NCBI RefSeq assembly: GCF_022829515.1
Contig: NZ_JAKSYL010000297.1
Span: forward strand, 1 to 64,000
Length of the DNA stretch: 64,000 bases
Direction of reading: 5' to 3'
Source of the DNA: Methylobacterium sp. J-048
GTDB taxonomy: Bacteria > Pseudomonadota > Alphaproteobacteria > Rhizobiales > Beijerinckiaceae
Shown: piece by piece, positions 1 through 9,306 of the stretch
Position numbering within the stretch: position 1 is the first letter of the stretch
Layout of the letters: each line of letters opens with the position of its first letter
Translations under genes and position numbers: made by a program
Notes under the pieces: generated by a model
The model's database searches: none
What the model saw: only the letters and a program-made list of their open reading frames with translations
Told to the model about the DNA's origin: nothing

Positions 1-117
1 GGCGTGTTCAACGGCTCCCGCTACCGCACGGTCATCGCCCCCCGGATCGCCGCCTTCATCCGCGCCCAGCAGGCGGAAGCCGGAGCGCGCGGCTCGCATC
101 TGCGGCAGGTGGGCTGA
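1..117 (+). CDS. C-terminal fragment, probable intracellular polyhydroxyalkanoate depolymerase
   Basis: Only the last 38 codons are in the window, in frame from base 1 to a TGA at 115-117. The tail contains GVFNGSRYRTVIAPRIAAFI, which resembles the C-terminal end of intracellular PHB/PHA depolymerases, where a catalytic His is usually followed by YGVFNG and a basic helix. These enzymes hydrolyse storage polyester granules to hydroxyacids. The catalytic triad is outside the window, so the family call rests on this short tail from memory. Another alpha/beta hydrolase is possible. Confidence 0.5.
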   Translation, partial: GVFNGSRYRTVIAPRIAAFIRAQQAEAGARGSHLRQVG

Positions 118-942
118 AACCGGAGACGCCCTCTCCCGTGCGGGCTACGACGTTCACACATCGCTGCCGGATGTGAGCCAAGGCTAACCCCAAGCGCGGT
201 TCCCTCCTCCGTAGAGCTACGGCCTACACAGTTTTGAGGCACCGGCGCTGTTGCAGGCCGCGACGCGCCCCCTCTCCCGTGCGGGAGAGGGTTGGGTGAG
301 GGGCCAAGACTTTCCGGAGATGTCGCACCCCTCACCCTGTCCCTCTCCCGCACGGGAGAGGGGACCTGCGCCTCCTCCGCCAGCGGCAGGACCACGGCTC
401 TGACCGAAACCTGTATAGCCTATAGCCCGCAGAGGGGGGGGAGGGAGAGACGCCTGTGTCCGGCTGTGCCCTCATCCGGAATGCGATTTATGAACACCGC
501 AGCTCGTCGAGCGAAAGGCGCAGTGCGCCTTCGGACTCTGGGCTGCCGCCGCAGACGGGTAACCCCGCGAGCCCGACCGGGCTGTCACGCTGAATTATGA
601 ATTCTTTTTCGCGCATGATGGCGCGAGGCTTGCGAGACGGCGTCCGTGAGCACGATGACCGCCGACCCCACCGCACCCCGTTTTCCGGTCCAGCCGCCGT
701 CCCGCCTCCGGTGGGCGGGACGGTGCGGGCGCGTGCATGAGGCGGGGAACGAGAATTCAATTCCCCAAAACCGTCTTGCGATAGCCGAGAACTGGCGCAT
801 GCTGCAGCGTCTGTAACATTTTGGCCCGTTTCGGGCTGAAATGACGGTCCGGAGACAGCGCCTTTCGTCGAACCCTTCACACGCCGCACCCGAGATGCAG
901 GCCGGCGGCCGGGCCGAGGCCCGCACCGGCCAGGAGATCACG
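118..942. other. 825-bp intergenic region with a palindrome pair
   Basis: No convincing gene was found between the depolymerase tail and the first peptide-binding protein. Short open frames here are Arg/Pro/Ala rich and lack ribosome binding sites. The region holds a decayed palindrome near 131-144, the paired palindrome unit at 263-372, and two small hairpin-capable sequences: CGCGC/GCGCG arms at 610-625 and GCCCG-TTT-CGGGC near 824-836. The promoter of the downstream operon should lie in the last 200 bases, but no clear -35/-10 pair is visible. Confidence 0.5.
263..372. repeat. Paired palindromic repeat (REP/BIME-like), family A copy 1
   Basis: Two near-identical palindromes, CCTCTCCCGTGCGGGAGAGG at 271-290 and its counterpart with CA centre at 341-362, flank a spacer whose ends are inverted (TTGGGTGAGGGG and CCCCTCACCC). 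The same composite unit recurs at 2563-2672, ending in the same GGGGACCTGCGCC. Intergenic position and palindromy suggest a REP-like element that may act in mRNA stability or termination. Function is inference. Confidence 0.75.
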
Positions 943-2529
943 ATGGACCGCAGGACGTTCCTCAAGGGCTCGGCCGCCATCGGGCTGGCCGCGCCGCAGA
1001 TCGCCAGGCCGGCTCTGGCGCAGGGCACCAAGGTGCTGCGCTTCGTGCCCCAGGCGAACCTCGCCAATTTCGACCCGATCTGGGGTACGCAGTACGTGGT
1101 GCGCAACGCCGGCACCCTCGTCTGGGACATGCTCTACGGGGTCGACGCGCAGCTGACGCCGCAGCGCCAGATGGTCGAGGCCGAGGAGGTCACGGGCGAC
1201 CAGCTGACCTGGACCTTCCGGCTCCGGCCCGGCCTGAAATTCCACGACGGCGAACCGGTTCTCGCCAAGGATGTCGTGGCGAGCTTGACCCGCTGGATGG
1301 CCCGGGACCCGATCGGCCTCATGATCCGGGGGATCCAGGACGAGCTTGCCGCCACCGATGACCGGACCTTCCGCTGGCGCCTGAAGAAGCCGTTCCCGAA
1401 GCTCCTCTACGCGCTCGGCAAGACCAACGCCCCGATGGCCCTGATCATGCCGGAGCGGATCGCCAAGACCGATCCGTTCACGCAGATCACCGACTATGTC
1501 GGCTCCGGCCCGATGACCTTCGTGCGCAACGAATGGGTGCCGGGCGCCCGCGCCGTGTTCCAGAAGTTCGCCGACTACAAACCTCGCGAGGAGCCGAATT
1601 CCTGGCTGGCCGGGGGCAAGCAGATCCTGGTCGACCGGGTCGAGTGGGTGATCATGCCGGACGCGGCCACCGCCTCGGCGGCGCTGCAGAACGGCGAGGT
1701 CGACTGGTGGGAGAACCCGATCTCCGACCTCGTCCCGCTGCTGCGCAAGAACGCCAACCTCAACGTCGATATCGCCGACCCGCTGGGCAATATCGGGTCG
1801 TTCCGGATGAACCACCTCTATCCGCCGTTCGACAACCCGAAGATCCGCCAGGCCGTCCTGACCGCCATGAGCCAGGAGGATTACATGCGGGCGATCGTCG
1901 GCGACGACGACAGCCTGTGGAAGCCGCTGCCGGGCTTCTTCACCCCGGGCACGCCGCTCTACACCGAGGCTGGGGGCGCCCAGGTCGGCAAGGGCGACAT
2001 CAAGCTCGGACAGAAGCTGCTCAAGGAAGCCGGCTACAAGGGCGAGCCGGTGGTCTGCGTCGTGGCGCAGGACCAGGGGATCACCAAGGCGCAGGGCGAC
2101 ATCACCGCCGACCTGCTGAAGCAGATGGGCTTCAACGTCGATTTCGTCGCCACCGACTGGGGCACCACCGGCAGCCGCCGGGCCTCCAAGGCGCCGCCGG
2201 CCCAGGGCGGCTGGAACATGTTCCACACCTGGCACGCGGGCGCCGACGCCATCAATCCGGCCGGCTACCCGGCGGTGCGCGCCGGCGGCGACAAGGCCTG
2301 GTTCGGCTGGCCGAACGTCCCGCCCGTGGAGACGGCCATCGCCGAGTGGTTCGACGCGGCCGATCCGGCCGCCGAGAAGGCCGCCATCGACAAGGTCAAC
2401 GCGGCGGCCTGCGAAGGCGTGGTCTACGTCCCGACCGGGTTCTTCCTCGGCTACCAGGCTTGGCGCAAATCGGTCTCGGGCATCGTGAAGGGGCCGATCC
2501 CGTTCACCTGGGGCGTGTCGAAGGCGTGA
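943..2529 (+). CDS. Peptide ABC transporter substrate-binding protein (family 5, Tat-exported)
   Basis: A 528-residue periplasmic binding protein of the DppA/OppA type (SBP_bac_5), which captures peptides or related solutes for the permeases encoded next. The N-terminus MDRRTFLKGS carries a twin-arginine motif followed by a hydrophobic stretch and an ALA cleavage site near residue 26, so export folded by Tat is likely. Family landmarks include the WTFRLRPGLKFHDGEPV segment and the C-terminal region with paired aromatic residues. ATG at 943 was chosen over the longer frame because it starts the Tat signal and has AGGAGA eight bases upstream. It is the first gene of a five-gene transporter operon. 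Substrate is unknown; the terminal amidohydrolase hints at an N-acylated or cyclic compound. Confidence 0.88.
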   Translation: MDRRTFLKGSAAIGLAAPQIARPALAQGTKVLRFVPQANLANFDPIWGTQYVVRNAGTLVWDMLYGVDAQLTPQRQMVEAEEVTGDQLTWTFRLRPGLKFHDGEPVLAKDVVASLTRWMARDPIGLMIRGIQDELAATDDRTFRWRLKKPFPKLLYALGKTNAPMALIMPERIAKTDPFTQITDYVGSGPMTFVRNEWVPGARAVFQKFADYKPREEPNSWLAGGKQILVDRVEWVIMPDAATASAALQNGEVDWWENPISDLVPLLRKNANLNVDIADPLGNIGSFRMNHLYPPFDNPKIRQAVLTAMSQEDYMRAIVGDDDSLWKPLPGFFTPGTPLYTEAGGAQVGKGDIKLGQKLLKEAGYKGEPVVCVVAQDQGITKAQGDITADLLKQMGFNVDFVATDWGTTGSRRASKAPPAQGGWNMFHTWHAGADAINPAGYPAVRAGGDKAWFGWPNVPPVETAIAEWFDAADPAAEKAAIDKVNAAACEGVVYVPTGFFLGYQAWRKSVSGIVKGPIPFTWGVSKA

Positions 2530-2562
2530 TGAAACATCCCGCGATCGTCCCGTTCGGCGCGA

Positions 2563-2672
2563 CGCGCCCCCTCTCCCGTGCGGGAGAGGGCTGGGGTGAG
2601 GGATGCGCCCTCTCCGGAAAGATCTGTCCCCTCACCCTGTCCCTCTCCCGCACGGGAGAGGGGACCTGCGCC
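2563..2672. repeat. Paired palindromic repeat (REP/BIME-like), family A copy 2
   Basis: Palindromes at about 2568-2590 and 2641-2662 flank a spacer with inverted GGGTGAGGG / CCCTCACCC ends, matching the unit at 263-372. The central TCTCCGGAAAG is the reverse complement of CTTTCCGGAGA in copy 1, so the cores are in opposite orientation. It sits between the binding protein gene and the first permease gene, where it could stabilise the upstream mRNA and raise binding protein output. That role is known for such elements elsewhere and is inference here. Confidence 0.75.
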
Positions 2673-2723
2673 CCAGCCGGATGCCGCCCGGGGCGCGGGC
2701 AACCGATGAGATAGGGGAGACCT

Positions 2724-3665
2724 ATGCTCGGCTATATCGGCAGGCGCATCCTGGCCACCATCCCGGTGATGGCGGTGGTCGGCTTGTTCGTCTTCAGCCT
2801 CCTGTACTTCGCCCCCGGCGATCCGGCCGCGATCATCGCGGGCGATCAGGCGACGCCGGACGACGTGGCGCGGATCCGCGCCTCGCTGGGCCTCGACCGG
2901 CCGTTCCTGGTGCGGTTCGGCGAATGGTCCTGGCAGATCCTCCACGGGGATCTCGGCACCTCGATCTTCACCAACCTGCCGGTCACCACGATGATCGGCC
3001 AGCGGGTCCAGCCGACCGTGTCGCTGATGCTCGTGACCCTGATCCTGGCGATCGTGGTGGCGGTGCCGCTCGGCGTCGTGGCGGCCTGGAAGGCCGGCAG
3101 CCTGATCGACCGGCTGGTCATGGGCCTCGCCGTGCTGGGTTTTTCCGTGCCGGTCTTCGTGGTCGGCTACGTGCTCGCCTACGTGTTCGCCCTCGAGCTC
3201 GGCTGGCTGCCGGTGCAGGGCTACACGCCGATCGAGCAGGGCCTGTGGCCGTGGTTCGCGAACCTGATCCTGCCCGCGGTGACGCTCGGCCTCGTCTACA
3301 TCGCGCTGATCGCCCGGGTGACGCGGGCGACCATGCTGGACGTGCTGAGCCAGGATTACGTCCGCACCGCCCGGGCCAAGGGGCTGGCGCAGGGGCCGGT
3401 GCTGTTCATCCACGCCCTCAAGAACGCCGCGGTGCCGATCGTCACCGTGATCGGCATCGGCATCGCCCTGCTGATCGGCGGCGCCGTGGTCACCGAGACG
3501 GTGTTCGCGATTCCCGGCCTCGGGCGCCTCACCGTCGATGCGATCCTGCGGCGCGATTACCCGGTCATCCAGGGCGTCGTCCTGCTGTTCAGCTTCGTCT
3601 ACGTGCTGGTGAACCTCGCCATCGACCTGTTCTACACCTTGCTCGACCCGAGGATCCGCTATTGA
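2724..3665 (+). CDS. Peptide ABC transporter permease, DppB type
   Basis: A 313-residue inner-membrane permease that forms half of the translocation pore for dipeptides or oligopeptides. It has the typical N-terminal helix MLGYIGRRIL, six predicted membrane segments, and the EAA-loop signature near RVTRATMLDVLSQDYVRTAR followed by AKGL, which contacts the ATPase subunits. Length matches the family (about 310-340). ATG has AGGGGAGA upstream. Its stop overlaps the start of the next permease, so the two are likely translationally coupled. Confidence 0.9.
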   Translation: MLGYIGRRILATIPVMAVVGLFVFSLLYFAPGDPAAIIAGDQATPDDVARIRASLGLDRPFLVRFGEWSWQILHGDLGTSIFTNLPVTTMIGQRVQPTVSLMLVTLILAIVVAVPLGVVAAWKAGSLIDRLVMGLAVLGFSVPVFVVGYVLAYVFALELGWLPVQGYTPIEQGLWPWFANLILPAVTLGLVYIALIARVTRATMLDVLSQDYVRTARAKGLAQGPVLFIHALKNAAVPIVTVIGIGIALLIGGAVVTETVFAIPGLGRLTVDAILRRDYPVIQGVVLLFSFVYVLVNLAIDLFYTLLDPRIRY

Positions 3666-4621
3666 CCGCGACCGTCGCGCCTCTCTCCGGTCCGCCCCTC
3701 GCCAAGGGCCCGCCGCTCAAGGCGCCGCCGCCTGCCGGCATCGCGGTCGCTACGCCGATGCCGGACGTGATCCCGGCGCGCAAACGCCGGGGGCCGGTCT
3801 GGACCTATGTGCGCCGCAACCCGACCATCGTGGCAGGCGGCCTGCTGCTGCTGATCGTGTTCCTGATGGCTTTGCTCGCCCCCTATCTCGGCACCGTCGA
3901 TCCCACCGCCCTGGCGCCCGCCAAGCGCACCCGCGTGCCCTCGGCCCAGTACTGGTTCGGCACCGACATGCTCGGCCGGGACATCTACTCGCGCGTGGTC
4001 TACGGCGCCCGCGTCTCGCTGCTGGTCGGCTTCTCGGTGGCGCTCCTCGCCTCGGTGGCGGGGCTCGCGGTCGGGCTGATCTCCGGCATGGTGCGCTGGC
4101 TCGACGGCATCGTCATGCGGATCGTCGACGGCATGATGTCGATCCCGCCGATCCTGCTCGCCATCACCCTGATGGCGCTCACCCGCGGCTCGGTCCAGAA
4201 CGTGATCGTGGCCATCACCATCGCGGAGATCCCCCGGGTCGCCCGGCTGGTCCGGGGCGTCGTGCTGTCCCTGCGCGAGCAGCCCTATGTCGAGGCTGCC
4301 GTGACTACGGGCACGCGCATGCCGGCGATCATCTGGCGCCACATCCTGCCCAACACCCTGGCGCCCATGACCGTGCAGGCGACCTACATCTGCGCCTCCG
4401 CGATGATCACCGAGGCGATCCTGTCGTTCATCGGCGCGGGCGTGCCGCCCTCGACGCCGTCCTGGGGCAACATCATGGCCGAGGGCCGGGCCCTCTGGCA
4501 GGTGAAGTTCTACATCATCCTGTTCCCGGCGATCTTCCTGTCCATGACGGTGCTCGCGGTGAACCTCGTCGGCGACGGCCTGCGCGACGCCCTCGATCCC
4601 CGCATGGCCAAAGACGCATGA
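3662..4621 (+). CDS. Peptide ABC transporter permease, DppC type
   Basis: A 319-residue partner permease. After a Pro/Ala-rich N-terminal tail of about 50 residues come six membrane helices, the conserved [13 protein letters not shown] motif of DppC/OppC proteins and an EAA loop around [17 protein letters not shown]. The TTG start is inferred: it overlaps the stop of the DppB-type gene and has GAGGA about ten bases upstream. An ATG at 3758 without a good ribosome site would give 287 residues and is the alternative. It should form a heterodimer with the preceding permease. Confidence 0.87.
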   Translation: MTATVAPLSGPPLAKGPPLKAPPPAGIAVATPMPDVIPARKRRGPVWTYVRRNPTIVAGGLLLLIVFLMALLAPYLGTVDPTALAPAKRTRVPSAQYWFGTDMLGRDIYSRVVYGARVSLLVGFSVALLASVAGLAVGLISGMVRWLDGIVMRIVDGMMSIPPILLAITLMALTRGSVQNVIVAITIAEIPRVARLVRGVVLSLREQPYVEAAVTTGTRMPAIIWRHILPNTLAPMTVQATYICASAMITEAILSFIGAGVPPSTPSWGNIMAEGRALWQVKFYIILFPAIFLSMTVLAVNLVGDGLRDALDPRMAKDA

Positions 4622-4631
4622 GGCTGGATAC

Positions 4632-5645
4632 ATGAGGAGCCCCGGCGTGAGCGGCGTACCCCTCCTCTCCATCGAGAGCCTGCAGGTCCATTTCCGCACC
4701 CCCGACGGGGCCAACCGGGCGGTGGACGGCGTGTCCTTCGCGATCCAGGCCGGCGAGACCCTGGCGATCGTCGGCGAATCCGGCTGCGGCAAGTCGGTGA
4801 CCGCGATGTCGATCCTGCGGCTCCTGCCCGAGCCGCCGGCCAGCATCGCCGGCGCCATCCGGTTCGAGGGGCGAAATCTCCTCGACCTGCCCATCAAGGC
4901 GATGCGCAAGATCCGCGGCAACGACATCAGCGTCATCTTCCAGGAGCCTATGACCAGCCTGAACCCGGTGCTCACCGTCGGCCGCCAGATCGGCGAGACC
5001 CTGCGGCTGCACCAGGGCCTGAGCCGGCGTGAGGCCGAGGCGCGGGCGGTGGAGATGCTGACGCTGGTCGGCATCCCCGAGCCGGTGCGCCGGGTGCGGG
5101 AATACCCGCACCAGCTCTCGGGCGGCATGCGCCAGCGGGTGATGATCGCCATCGCGCTCGCCTGCTCGCCGAAACTCCTGATCGCCGACGAGCCGACGAC
5201 GGCGCTCGACGTGACCATCCAGGCCCAGATCCTCGACCTGATGCGCGACCTGAAGCGCCGGGTCGGCGCCGCGATCATGCTGATCACCCACGATCTCGGC
5301 GTGGTCGCCGAGGTCGCCGACCGGGTGGTGGTGATGTATGCTGGCCGGAAGGTCGAGGAGGCCTCGGTCCGCGACCTGTTCCGGGCGCCGCGCCATCCCT
5401 ACACCCGTGGCCTGATGGGGGCGGTGCCCAAGCTCGGCGCGGTCGAGCACGGCGCCACCGAGCGGCTCGCCGAGATCCCCGGCATGGTCCCGAGCCTGAA
5501 GCAGCGGATCGAGGGCTGCGTCTTCGCCGGCCGCTGCCCGGACGTGACCGACCTGTGCCGCACCTACGCCCCGGCCCTGGAGCCGAAGGCCCCGGCCCAC
5601 CTCGCCGCCTGCCACTACGCGCCCAAGGACGCCCTCGCGGCATGA
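4632..5645 (+). CDS. Peptide ABC transporter ATP-binding protein, DppD type
   Basis: A 337-residue ATPase that powers import. Walker A GESGCGKS is at residues 48-55, followed by the Q-loop [10 protein letters not shown], signature LSGGMRQR, Walker [13 protein letters not shown] and the H-loop ITHDLG. The C-terminal oligopeptide extension carries the Cys-containing segment GCVFAGRCP typical of DppD/DppF. ATG 4632 is 10 bases after the DppC-type stop. A GTG at 4647 with AGGAG at ideal spacing is an equally good start. Confidence 0.9.
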   Translation: MRSPGVSGVPLLSIESLQVHFRTPDGANRAVDGVSFAIQAGETLAIVGESGCGKSVTAMSILRLLPEPPASIAGAIRFEGRNLLDLPIKAMRKIRGNDISVIFQEPMTSLNPVLTVGRQIGETLRLHQGLSRREAEARAVEMLTLVGIPEPVRRVREYPHQLSGGMRQRVMIAIALACSPKLLIADEPTTALDVTIQAQILDLMRDLKRRVGAAIMLITHDLGVVAEVADRVVVMYAGRKVEEASVRDLFRAPRHPYTRGLMGAVPKLGAVEHGATERLAEIPGMVPSLKQRIEGCVFAGRCPDVTDLCRTYAPALEPKAPAHLAACHYAPKDALAA

Positions 5646-5907
5646 TTTTTTTTCATGAGACCGCCGAGTCGGGCCTCTCGATGCGGCCGCGCGCTTTCCC
5701 TTCCCCCTTCTGCGGGGGAGGGTACCCTGCGGAGCAGGGGGGGAGAGGAGAGCGCCGCTTCCGGACAGGGCGCGGTGACCGCTACATCCGGCACCGTCGC
5801 GCAGCCCCTCTCTCGACCCTCGCTGACGCGAGGGCCACCCTCCCCCGCAGGGGGGGGAGGGGACGCGCTGCGCGCGCCTTTTCTCGTCTCGTCACGGAGA
5901 CCTGCCC
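5646..5907. repeat. C-rich palindrome pair (family B) inside the operon
   Basis: The gap between the two ATPase genes holds two imperfect palindromes of a CCCTCCCCC-N-GGGGGAGGG type, near 5697-5722 and 5836-5862. Between them is a smaller ACCCTCGCTGACGCGAGGG hairpin near 5816-5834. A third copy lies at 59014-59040. No gene is visible. Placement inside the operon suggests transcript folding or partial termination between the ATPase genes; this is inference. Confidence 0.65.
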
Positions 5908-6912
5908 GTGACCACGACCGCCCGCACGCTCCTCCAGGTCAACGACCTCAAAAAGCACTTTTCCCTCGGCGGCGGCCTATTCGGCCGGTCGACCCGGGTG
6001 CTCAAGGCGGTGGACGGCCTGTCCTTCACGGTGGATCGCGGCGAGACCCTGTCGTTGGTCGGTGAATCCGGCTGCGGCAAGTCCACGGTCGCCAAGGCGC
6101 TGATGCGCCTCTACGTCCCCACGGCCGGACAGGTGGTGCTGGCCGGCCGGCGCATCGACGACCTTTCCGCCGGCACCCTGCGGCCCCTGCGGCGGCGGAT
6201 GCAGATGGTGTTCCAGGACCCGTTCTCGTCGCTCAACCCGCGGATGCGGGTGCGGGCGATCCTGGCCGAGCCGATCCGCAATTTCGGCCTGGCCAAGGGC
6301 TCGGCCGACCTCGAGGCGAAGCTCGCCGCCCTGATGGAGCGGGTCGGCCTACCGCGGGAGGCCTTGGGACGCTGGCCCCACGAATTCTCCGGCGGCCAGC
6401 GCCAGCGCATCGGCATCGCCCGGGCGCTCGCCGCCGAGCCGGACCTGATCATCTGCGACGAGGCGGTCTCGGCGCTCGACGTCTCGGTGAAGGCCCAGAT
6501 CGTCAACCTGCTGTGCGACCTGCAGCGCGAGCTCGACCTCGCCATGCTGTTCATCTCGCACGACCTCGCCATCGTCGAGCACATGACCCACCGGGTGGCG
6601 GTGATGTATCTCGGCAAGATCGTCGAGATCGGCCCGCGCCGGGAGCTGTTCCTGTCCCCGAAGCACCCCTACACCCAGGCTCTGCTCTCCGCGGTGCCGA
6701 TCCCGGAGCCCGGGGCCGGGCGCACCCGCATCGTGCTCAAGGGCGACGTGCCGAGCCCGATCGACCCGCCCAGCGGCTGCCGCTTCCACACCCGCTGCCC
6801 GCAGGCCTTCGAGCGCTGCCGGGTCGAGGAGCCCCGCCTCGACTCCGTGGGCGCCGGCCATCTGGCCGCCTGCCACCTCAACGAAGACACCGTGGCCGCC
6901 GAAGCCGCCTGA
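5908..6912 (+). CDS. Peptide ABC transporter ATP-binding protein, DppF type
   Basis: A 334-residue second ATPase of the transporter. Walker A GESGCGKS is at residues 52-59, with Q-loop [11 protein letters not shown], signature FSGGQRQR, Walker [13 protein letters not shown] and H-loop ISHDLA. The oligopeptide C-terminal domain contains GCRFHTRCP. The start is a GTG preceded by CGGAGA. The [15 protein letters not shown] insertion near the N-terminus is usual for DppF. It likely pairs with the DppD-type subunit, although a repeat element separates the genes. Confidence 0.9.
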   Translation: MTTTARTLLQVNDLKKHFSLGGGLFGRSTRVLKAVDGLSFTVDRGETLSLVGESGCGKSTVAKALMRLYVPTAGQVVLAGRRIDDLSAGTLRPLRRRMQMVFQDPFSSLNPRMRVRAILAEPIRNFGLAKGSADLEAKLAALMERVGLPREALGRWPHEFSGGQRQRIGIARALAAEPDLIICDEAVSALDVSVKAQIVNLLCDLQRELDLAMLFISHDLAIVEHMTHRVAVMYLGKIVEIGPRRELFLSPKHPYTQALLSAVPIPEPGAGRTRIVLKGDVPSPIDPPSGCRFHTRCPQAFERCRVEEPRLDSVGAGHLAACHLNEDTVAAEAA

Positions 6913-6931
6913 GATCGGAGCGGAGACAGCC

Positions 6932-8071
6932 GTGCAGCACGACCTCATCCTCAAGGGCGCGCGGGTGATCGACCCGTCGCAGAACCATGACGGCGTCTGC
7001 GACGTCGCCTTCGCGGAGGGCCGCGTCTCGGGCTTCGGCCGCGATCTGGTCGCGGGCCCGGGCACGCAGGTGCGGGAGATGGCCGGCGCGATCGTCACGC
7101 CCGGGCTGATCGACCTCCACACCCATGTCTATTGGGGCGGCACCTCGATCGGCATCGACGCCGACGATTTCTGCCGCACCTCCGGGGTGACCACCTCGGT
7201 CGATACCGGCAGCGCCGGGCCGGGCAATTTTCCCGGATTTCGCAAGCACGTGATCGACCGGTCGGAGGCGCGCATCCTCGCCTATCTCCACGTGTCGTTC
7301 GCCGGCATCTTCGCCTTCTCCAAGACGATCATGGTCGGCGAGAGCCAGGATCCGCGTCTGATGGCGCCGCGCGAGGCCGTGGAGGTGGCCGAGGCCAACC
7401 GGGACGTGATCGTCGGCATCAAGGTCCGGGTCGGGCGCAACTCCTCCGGCGACCAGGGCACCGCGCCGCTCAACATCGCCCTCCAGGTCGCGGACGAGAC
7501 CGGCCTGCCGCTGATGGCCCATATCGACGAGCCGCCGCCGAGCTACGAGGAGGTGCTCGCGATGCTGCGCCCCGGCGACGTGCTGACCCACGCCTTCCGG
7601 CCGTTCCCGAACGCGCCCGTGACCGCGCAGGGGGCGGTCAAGCCGGCGCTGCGCGAGGCCCGGGCCCGGGGCGTGCTGTTCGACATCGGCCACGGCAAGG
7701 GCTCGTTCGCGTTCAAGACCGCCCGGGCCATGCTGGCGGGTGGTTTCCTGCCGGACACGATCTCGTCCGACGTGCACCAGCTCTGCATCGACGGGCCGGC
7801 CTTCGATCAGGTCACCACCATGTCGAAGATGCTCTGCCTCGGCATGAGCCTGCAGGCGGTCATCGCCGCCTCCACGGTCAACGCCGCGGTGGCGCTCAAG
7901 CGGATGGAGTACGGCACCCTGAAGGTCGGGGCGCTCGGCGACGCCACCGTGCTGTCGGTGCGGGACGGCGCATTCGATTACGTGGATACAAGGGGCGAGC
8001 ACATGACCGGCGCCCAGCGGATTGTTTCCGAGGGCGTGGTGCTGCGGGGCCAATGGTGGCACCCGGTTTGA
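6932..8071 (+). CDS. Amidohydrolase/deacetylase family metallohydrolase
   Basis: A 379-residue cytosolic metal-dependent hydrolase of the amidohydrolase superfamily, in the dihydroorotase-like deacetylase group. The metal-binding HTH follows a PGLIDLHTHVYWGG stretch near residue 60. A lysine in VGIKVRVGRNS could be the bridging carbamylated Lys, and later ligands probably include MAHIDEPP, LTHAFRPF and SSDVHQL. The N-terminal beta strand ILKGARVIDPSQNHDG is classical for the family. GTG 6932 has GGAGACAG upstream and lies 19 bases after the ATPase gene, so it is probably the last gene of the peptide operon. It may hydrolyse the imported compound. Exact substrate cannot be read from sequence. 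Confidence 0.8.
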   Translation: MQHDLILKGARVIDPSQNHDGVCDVAFAEGRVSGFGRDLVAGPGTQVREMAGAIVTPGLIDLHTHVYWGGTSIGIDADDFCRTSGVTTSVDTGSAGPGNFPGFRKHVIDRSEARILAYLHVSFAGIFAFSKTIMVGESQDPRLMAPREAVEVAEANRDVIVGIKVRVGRNSSGDQGTAPLNIALQVADETGLPLMAHIDEPPPSYEEVLAMLRPGDVLTHAFRPFPNAPVTAQGAVKPALREARARGVLFDIGHGKGSFAFKTARAMLAGGFLPDTISSDVHQLCIDGPAFDQVTTMSKMLCLGMSLQAVIAASTVNAAVALKRMEYGTLKVGALGDATVLSVRDGAFDYVDTRGEHMTGAQRIVSEGVVLRGQWWHPV

Positions 8072-8276
8072 GGTTGGGACGGGCTCTGCGGAATGCGCAG
8101 GCTAGTTTGCCTTGAAGTGTCACACTCAGTGCTATAAATTGATGAGCGCGGCGGTCAGGATCATCTCTTGCGCGGTCAGGGCCAAGATCGCGCGTAAGCC
8201 AGCAAGGTTCACAAGTCTGTCGTGAGGCATAGGATTGGATAGCGTTCGTATCGGGCCCAGGCCCGGCGAGGCTATC
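8072..8276 (+). promoter_or_regulatory. Candidate promoter region of the toxin-antitoxin pair
   Basis: A possible -35 TTGAAG (8112-8117) and -10 TATAAA (8133-8138) are separated by only 15 bases. They overlap the small palindrome AGTGTCACACT (8116-8126), which could be an operator. The distance to the toxin start, about 140 bases, is long. A 27-codon frame from 8142 has no supporting features. Weak evidence overall. Confidence 0.3.
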
Positions 8277-8672
8277 ATGAAGATTTACGTCACATCAGCT
8301 TTCTCAAAAATTGCTGAGAAAGCCGATGTTTCCGACGATGCCTTGCGCGAAGCCGTCGCTCGTGCGGAGAGGAACTAGATCGACGGACCGCTCGGCGGTT
8401 ACCTCATCAAGCAGCGCGTCGCACGCCGAGGGCAGGGACGGTCGGCGGGCTTCCGAACCATCCTATTCTACAGGCGCGGCGAAACCTCCGTGTTCATCCA
8501 TATGTTCGCCAAGAACAGAAAAGCGAACCTAACCAAGCGCGAGCAGGACGCGTTCCGCGATTATGCCGAGCAGTTGGCCCAGCATACCGAAGAATACTTT
8601 TCCCGCCTTGTTGCCGAGCGCGGATGGAGGCGAATCGACGATGAGCAGCGCGAAGAAGACGTACCGCAGTGA
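8277..8672 (+). pseudogene. RelE/HigB-type toxin gene with an in-frame amber codon
   Basis: Reading from ATG 8277 gives MKIYVTSAFSKIAEKADVSD and continues to codon 33, then TAG at 8376-8378. The same frame then runs without a break to TGA 8670-8672, encoding GGYLIKQRVARRGQGRSAGF and RTILFYRRGETSVFIHMFAKN, the core of the RelE/HigB mRNA-interferase family. Total frame is 131 codons, the usual family length plus a short tail. A single nonsense change therefore interrupts an otherwise intact toxin. It overlaps the downstream antitoxin gene by 32 bases. A sequencing error or suppression cannot be excluded. Confidence 0.8.
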
Positions 8673-8967
8673 TGCGCTCCAGTCGCTTCACGCGGCCGTC
8701 ACGGATTCCTACGCAGTTGGAGCGATCGACAAGGCGACGATGCGCCGGTTCGATGTCGCCTGCCTTACCCCTGTGGAGCCCCTGGCCCCGGAGGCAATCA
8801 GGCAGATCCGGGAGACGGCCAAGATGAGTCAGGCGATCTTCGCGCTCGCCCTGAACGTGACGACATCGTTGGTGAGCCAATGGGAGCGGGGTGAGAAGAA
8901 GCCAAGCGGTCCCTCGCTCAAGCTCCTCTCACTCGCTGCCAACAAGGGCATCGAGACGATCATCTGA
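8641..8967 (+). CDS. HigA-type antitoxin, XRE helix-turn-helix protein
   Basis: A 108-residue DNA-binding protein. The C-terminal half has a helix-turn-helix of the Cro/XRE family, with KMSQAIFALALNVTTSLVSQ followed by WERGEKKPSGPSLKLL. Toxin-first order and overlap match higBA-like modules, in which HigA neutralises the ribosome-dependent RNase and represses the operon. ATG 8641 has GGAGG ten bases upstream inside the toxin frame. The longer upstream frame is not needed. It is intact although its toxin partner is broken, so it may now act only as a regulator. Confidence 0.82.
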   Translation: MSSAKKTYRSDALQSLHAAVTDSYAVGAIDKATMRRFDVACLTPVEPLAPEAIRQIRETAKMSQAIFALALNVTTSLVSQWERGEKKPSGPSLKLLSLAANKGIETII

Positions 8968-9306
8968 ATGCTGCTGCCGCAGCGATTGTGGTCTCTACCT
9001 GGGCCTAAGACCTCAGCGCCCCATGCCCGAACGAACGGCACGGCGAGGACCATCGGAATATGCGGTCGTTCAGGGTTGGGGAGGAACGGCCCTGGATTTT
9101 TTTACGATCGGCCTTGGTTCGATCCATCGCCTGCAACGCGCCGTCGACAAATAAACAACCGTCCCAATCCGGACAGCAATCCTAGTTTATTAAGAATACC
9201 AGGCTTTACAGCCTCTCCGCATCGACCCTACACTTTCCCGTGAAGTCCGGACCATCTCCGGGCTGTCAGCGACACGCGGCCCAAGCCGCGGCGCCAGGGA
9301 GGATGG
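8968..9306. other. Intergenic region, no gene seen
   Basis: This 339-bp gap between the antitoxin and the NitT/TauT-type ATPase shows no frame with protein-like composition or a ribosome site. It is AT-richer near 9160-9200. A candidate promoter lies at 9205-9234. A substrate-binding protein gene, often first in this transporter class, is absent. Confidence 0.5.
9205..9234 (+). promoter_or_regulatory. Candidate sigma-70 promoter for the NitT/TauT-type operon
   Basis: TTTACA (9205-9210) and TACACT (9229-9234) are 18 bases apart and 73 bases upstream of the ATPase start. Both hexamers are near consensus for a GC-rich alphaproteobacterium. No operator is recognised. Confidence 0.35.

Noticed and set aside
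8142-8225. 27-codon frame ahead of the toxin
   Set aside because: No ribosome site and no recognisable composition; likely chance.
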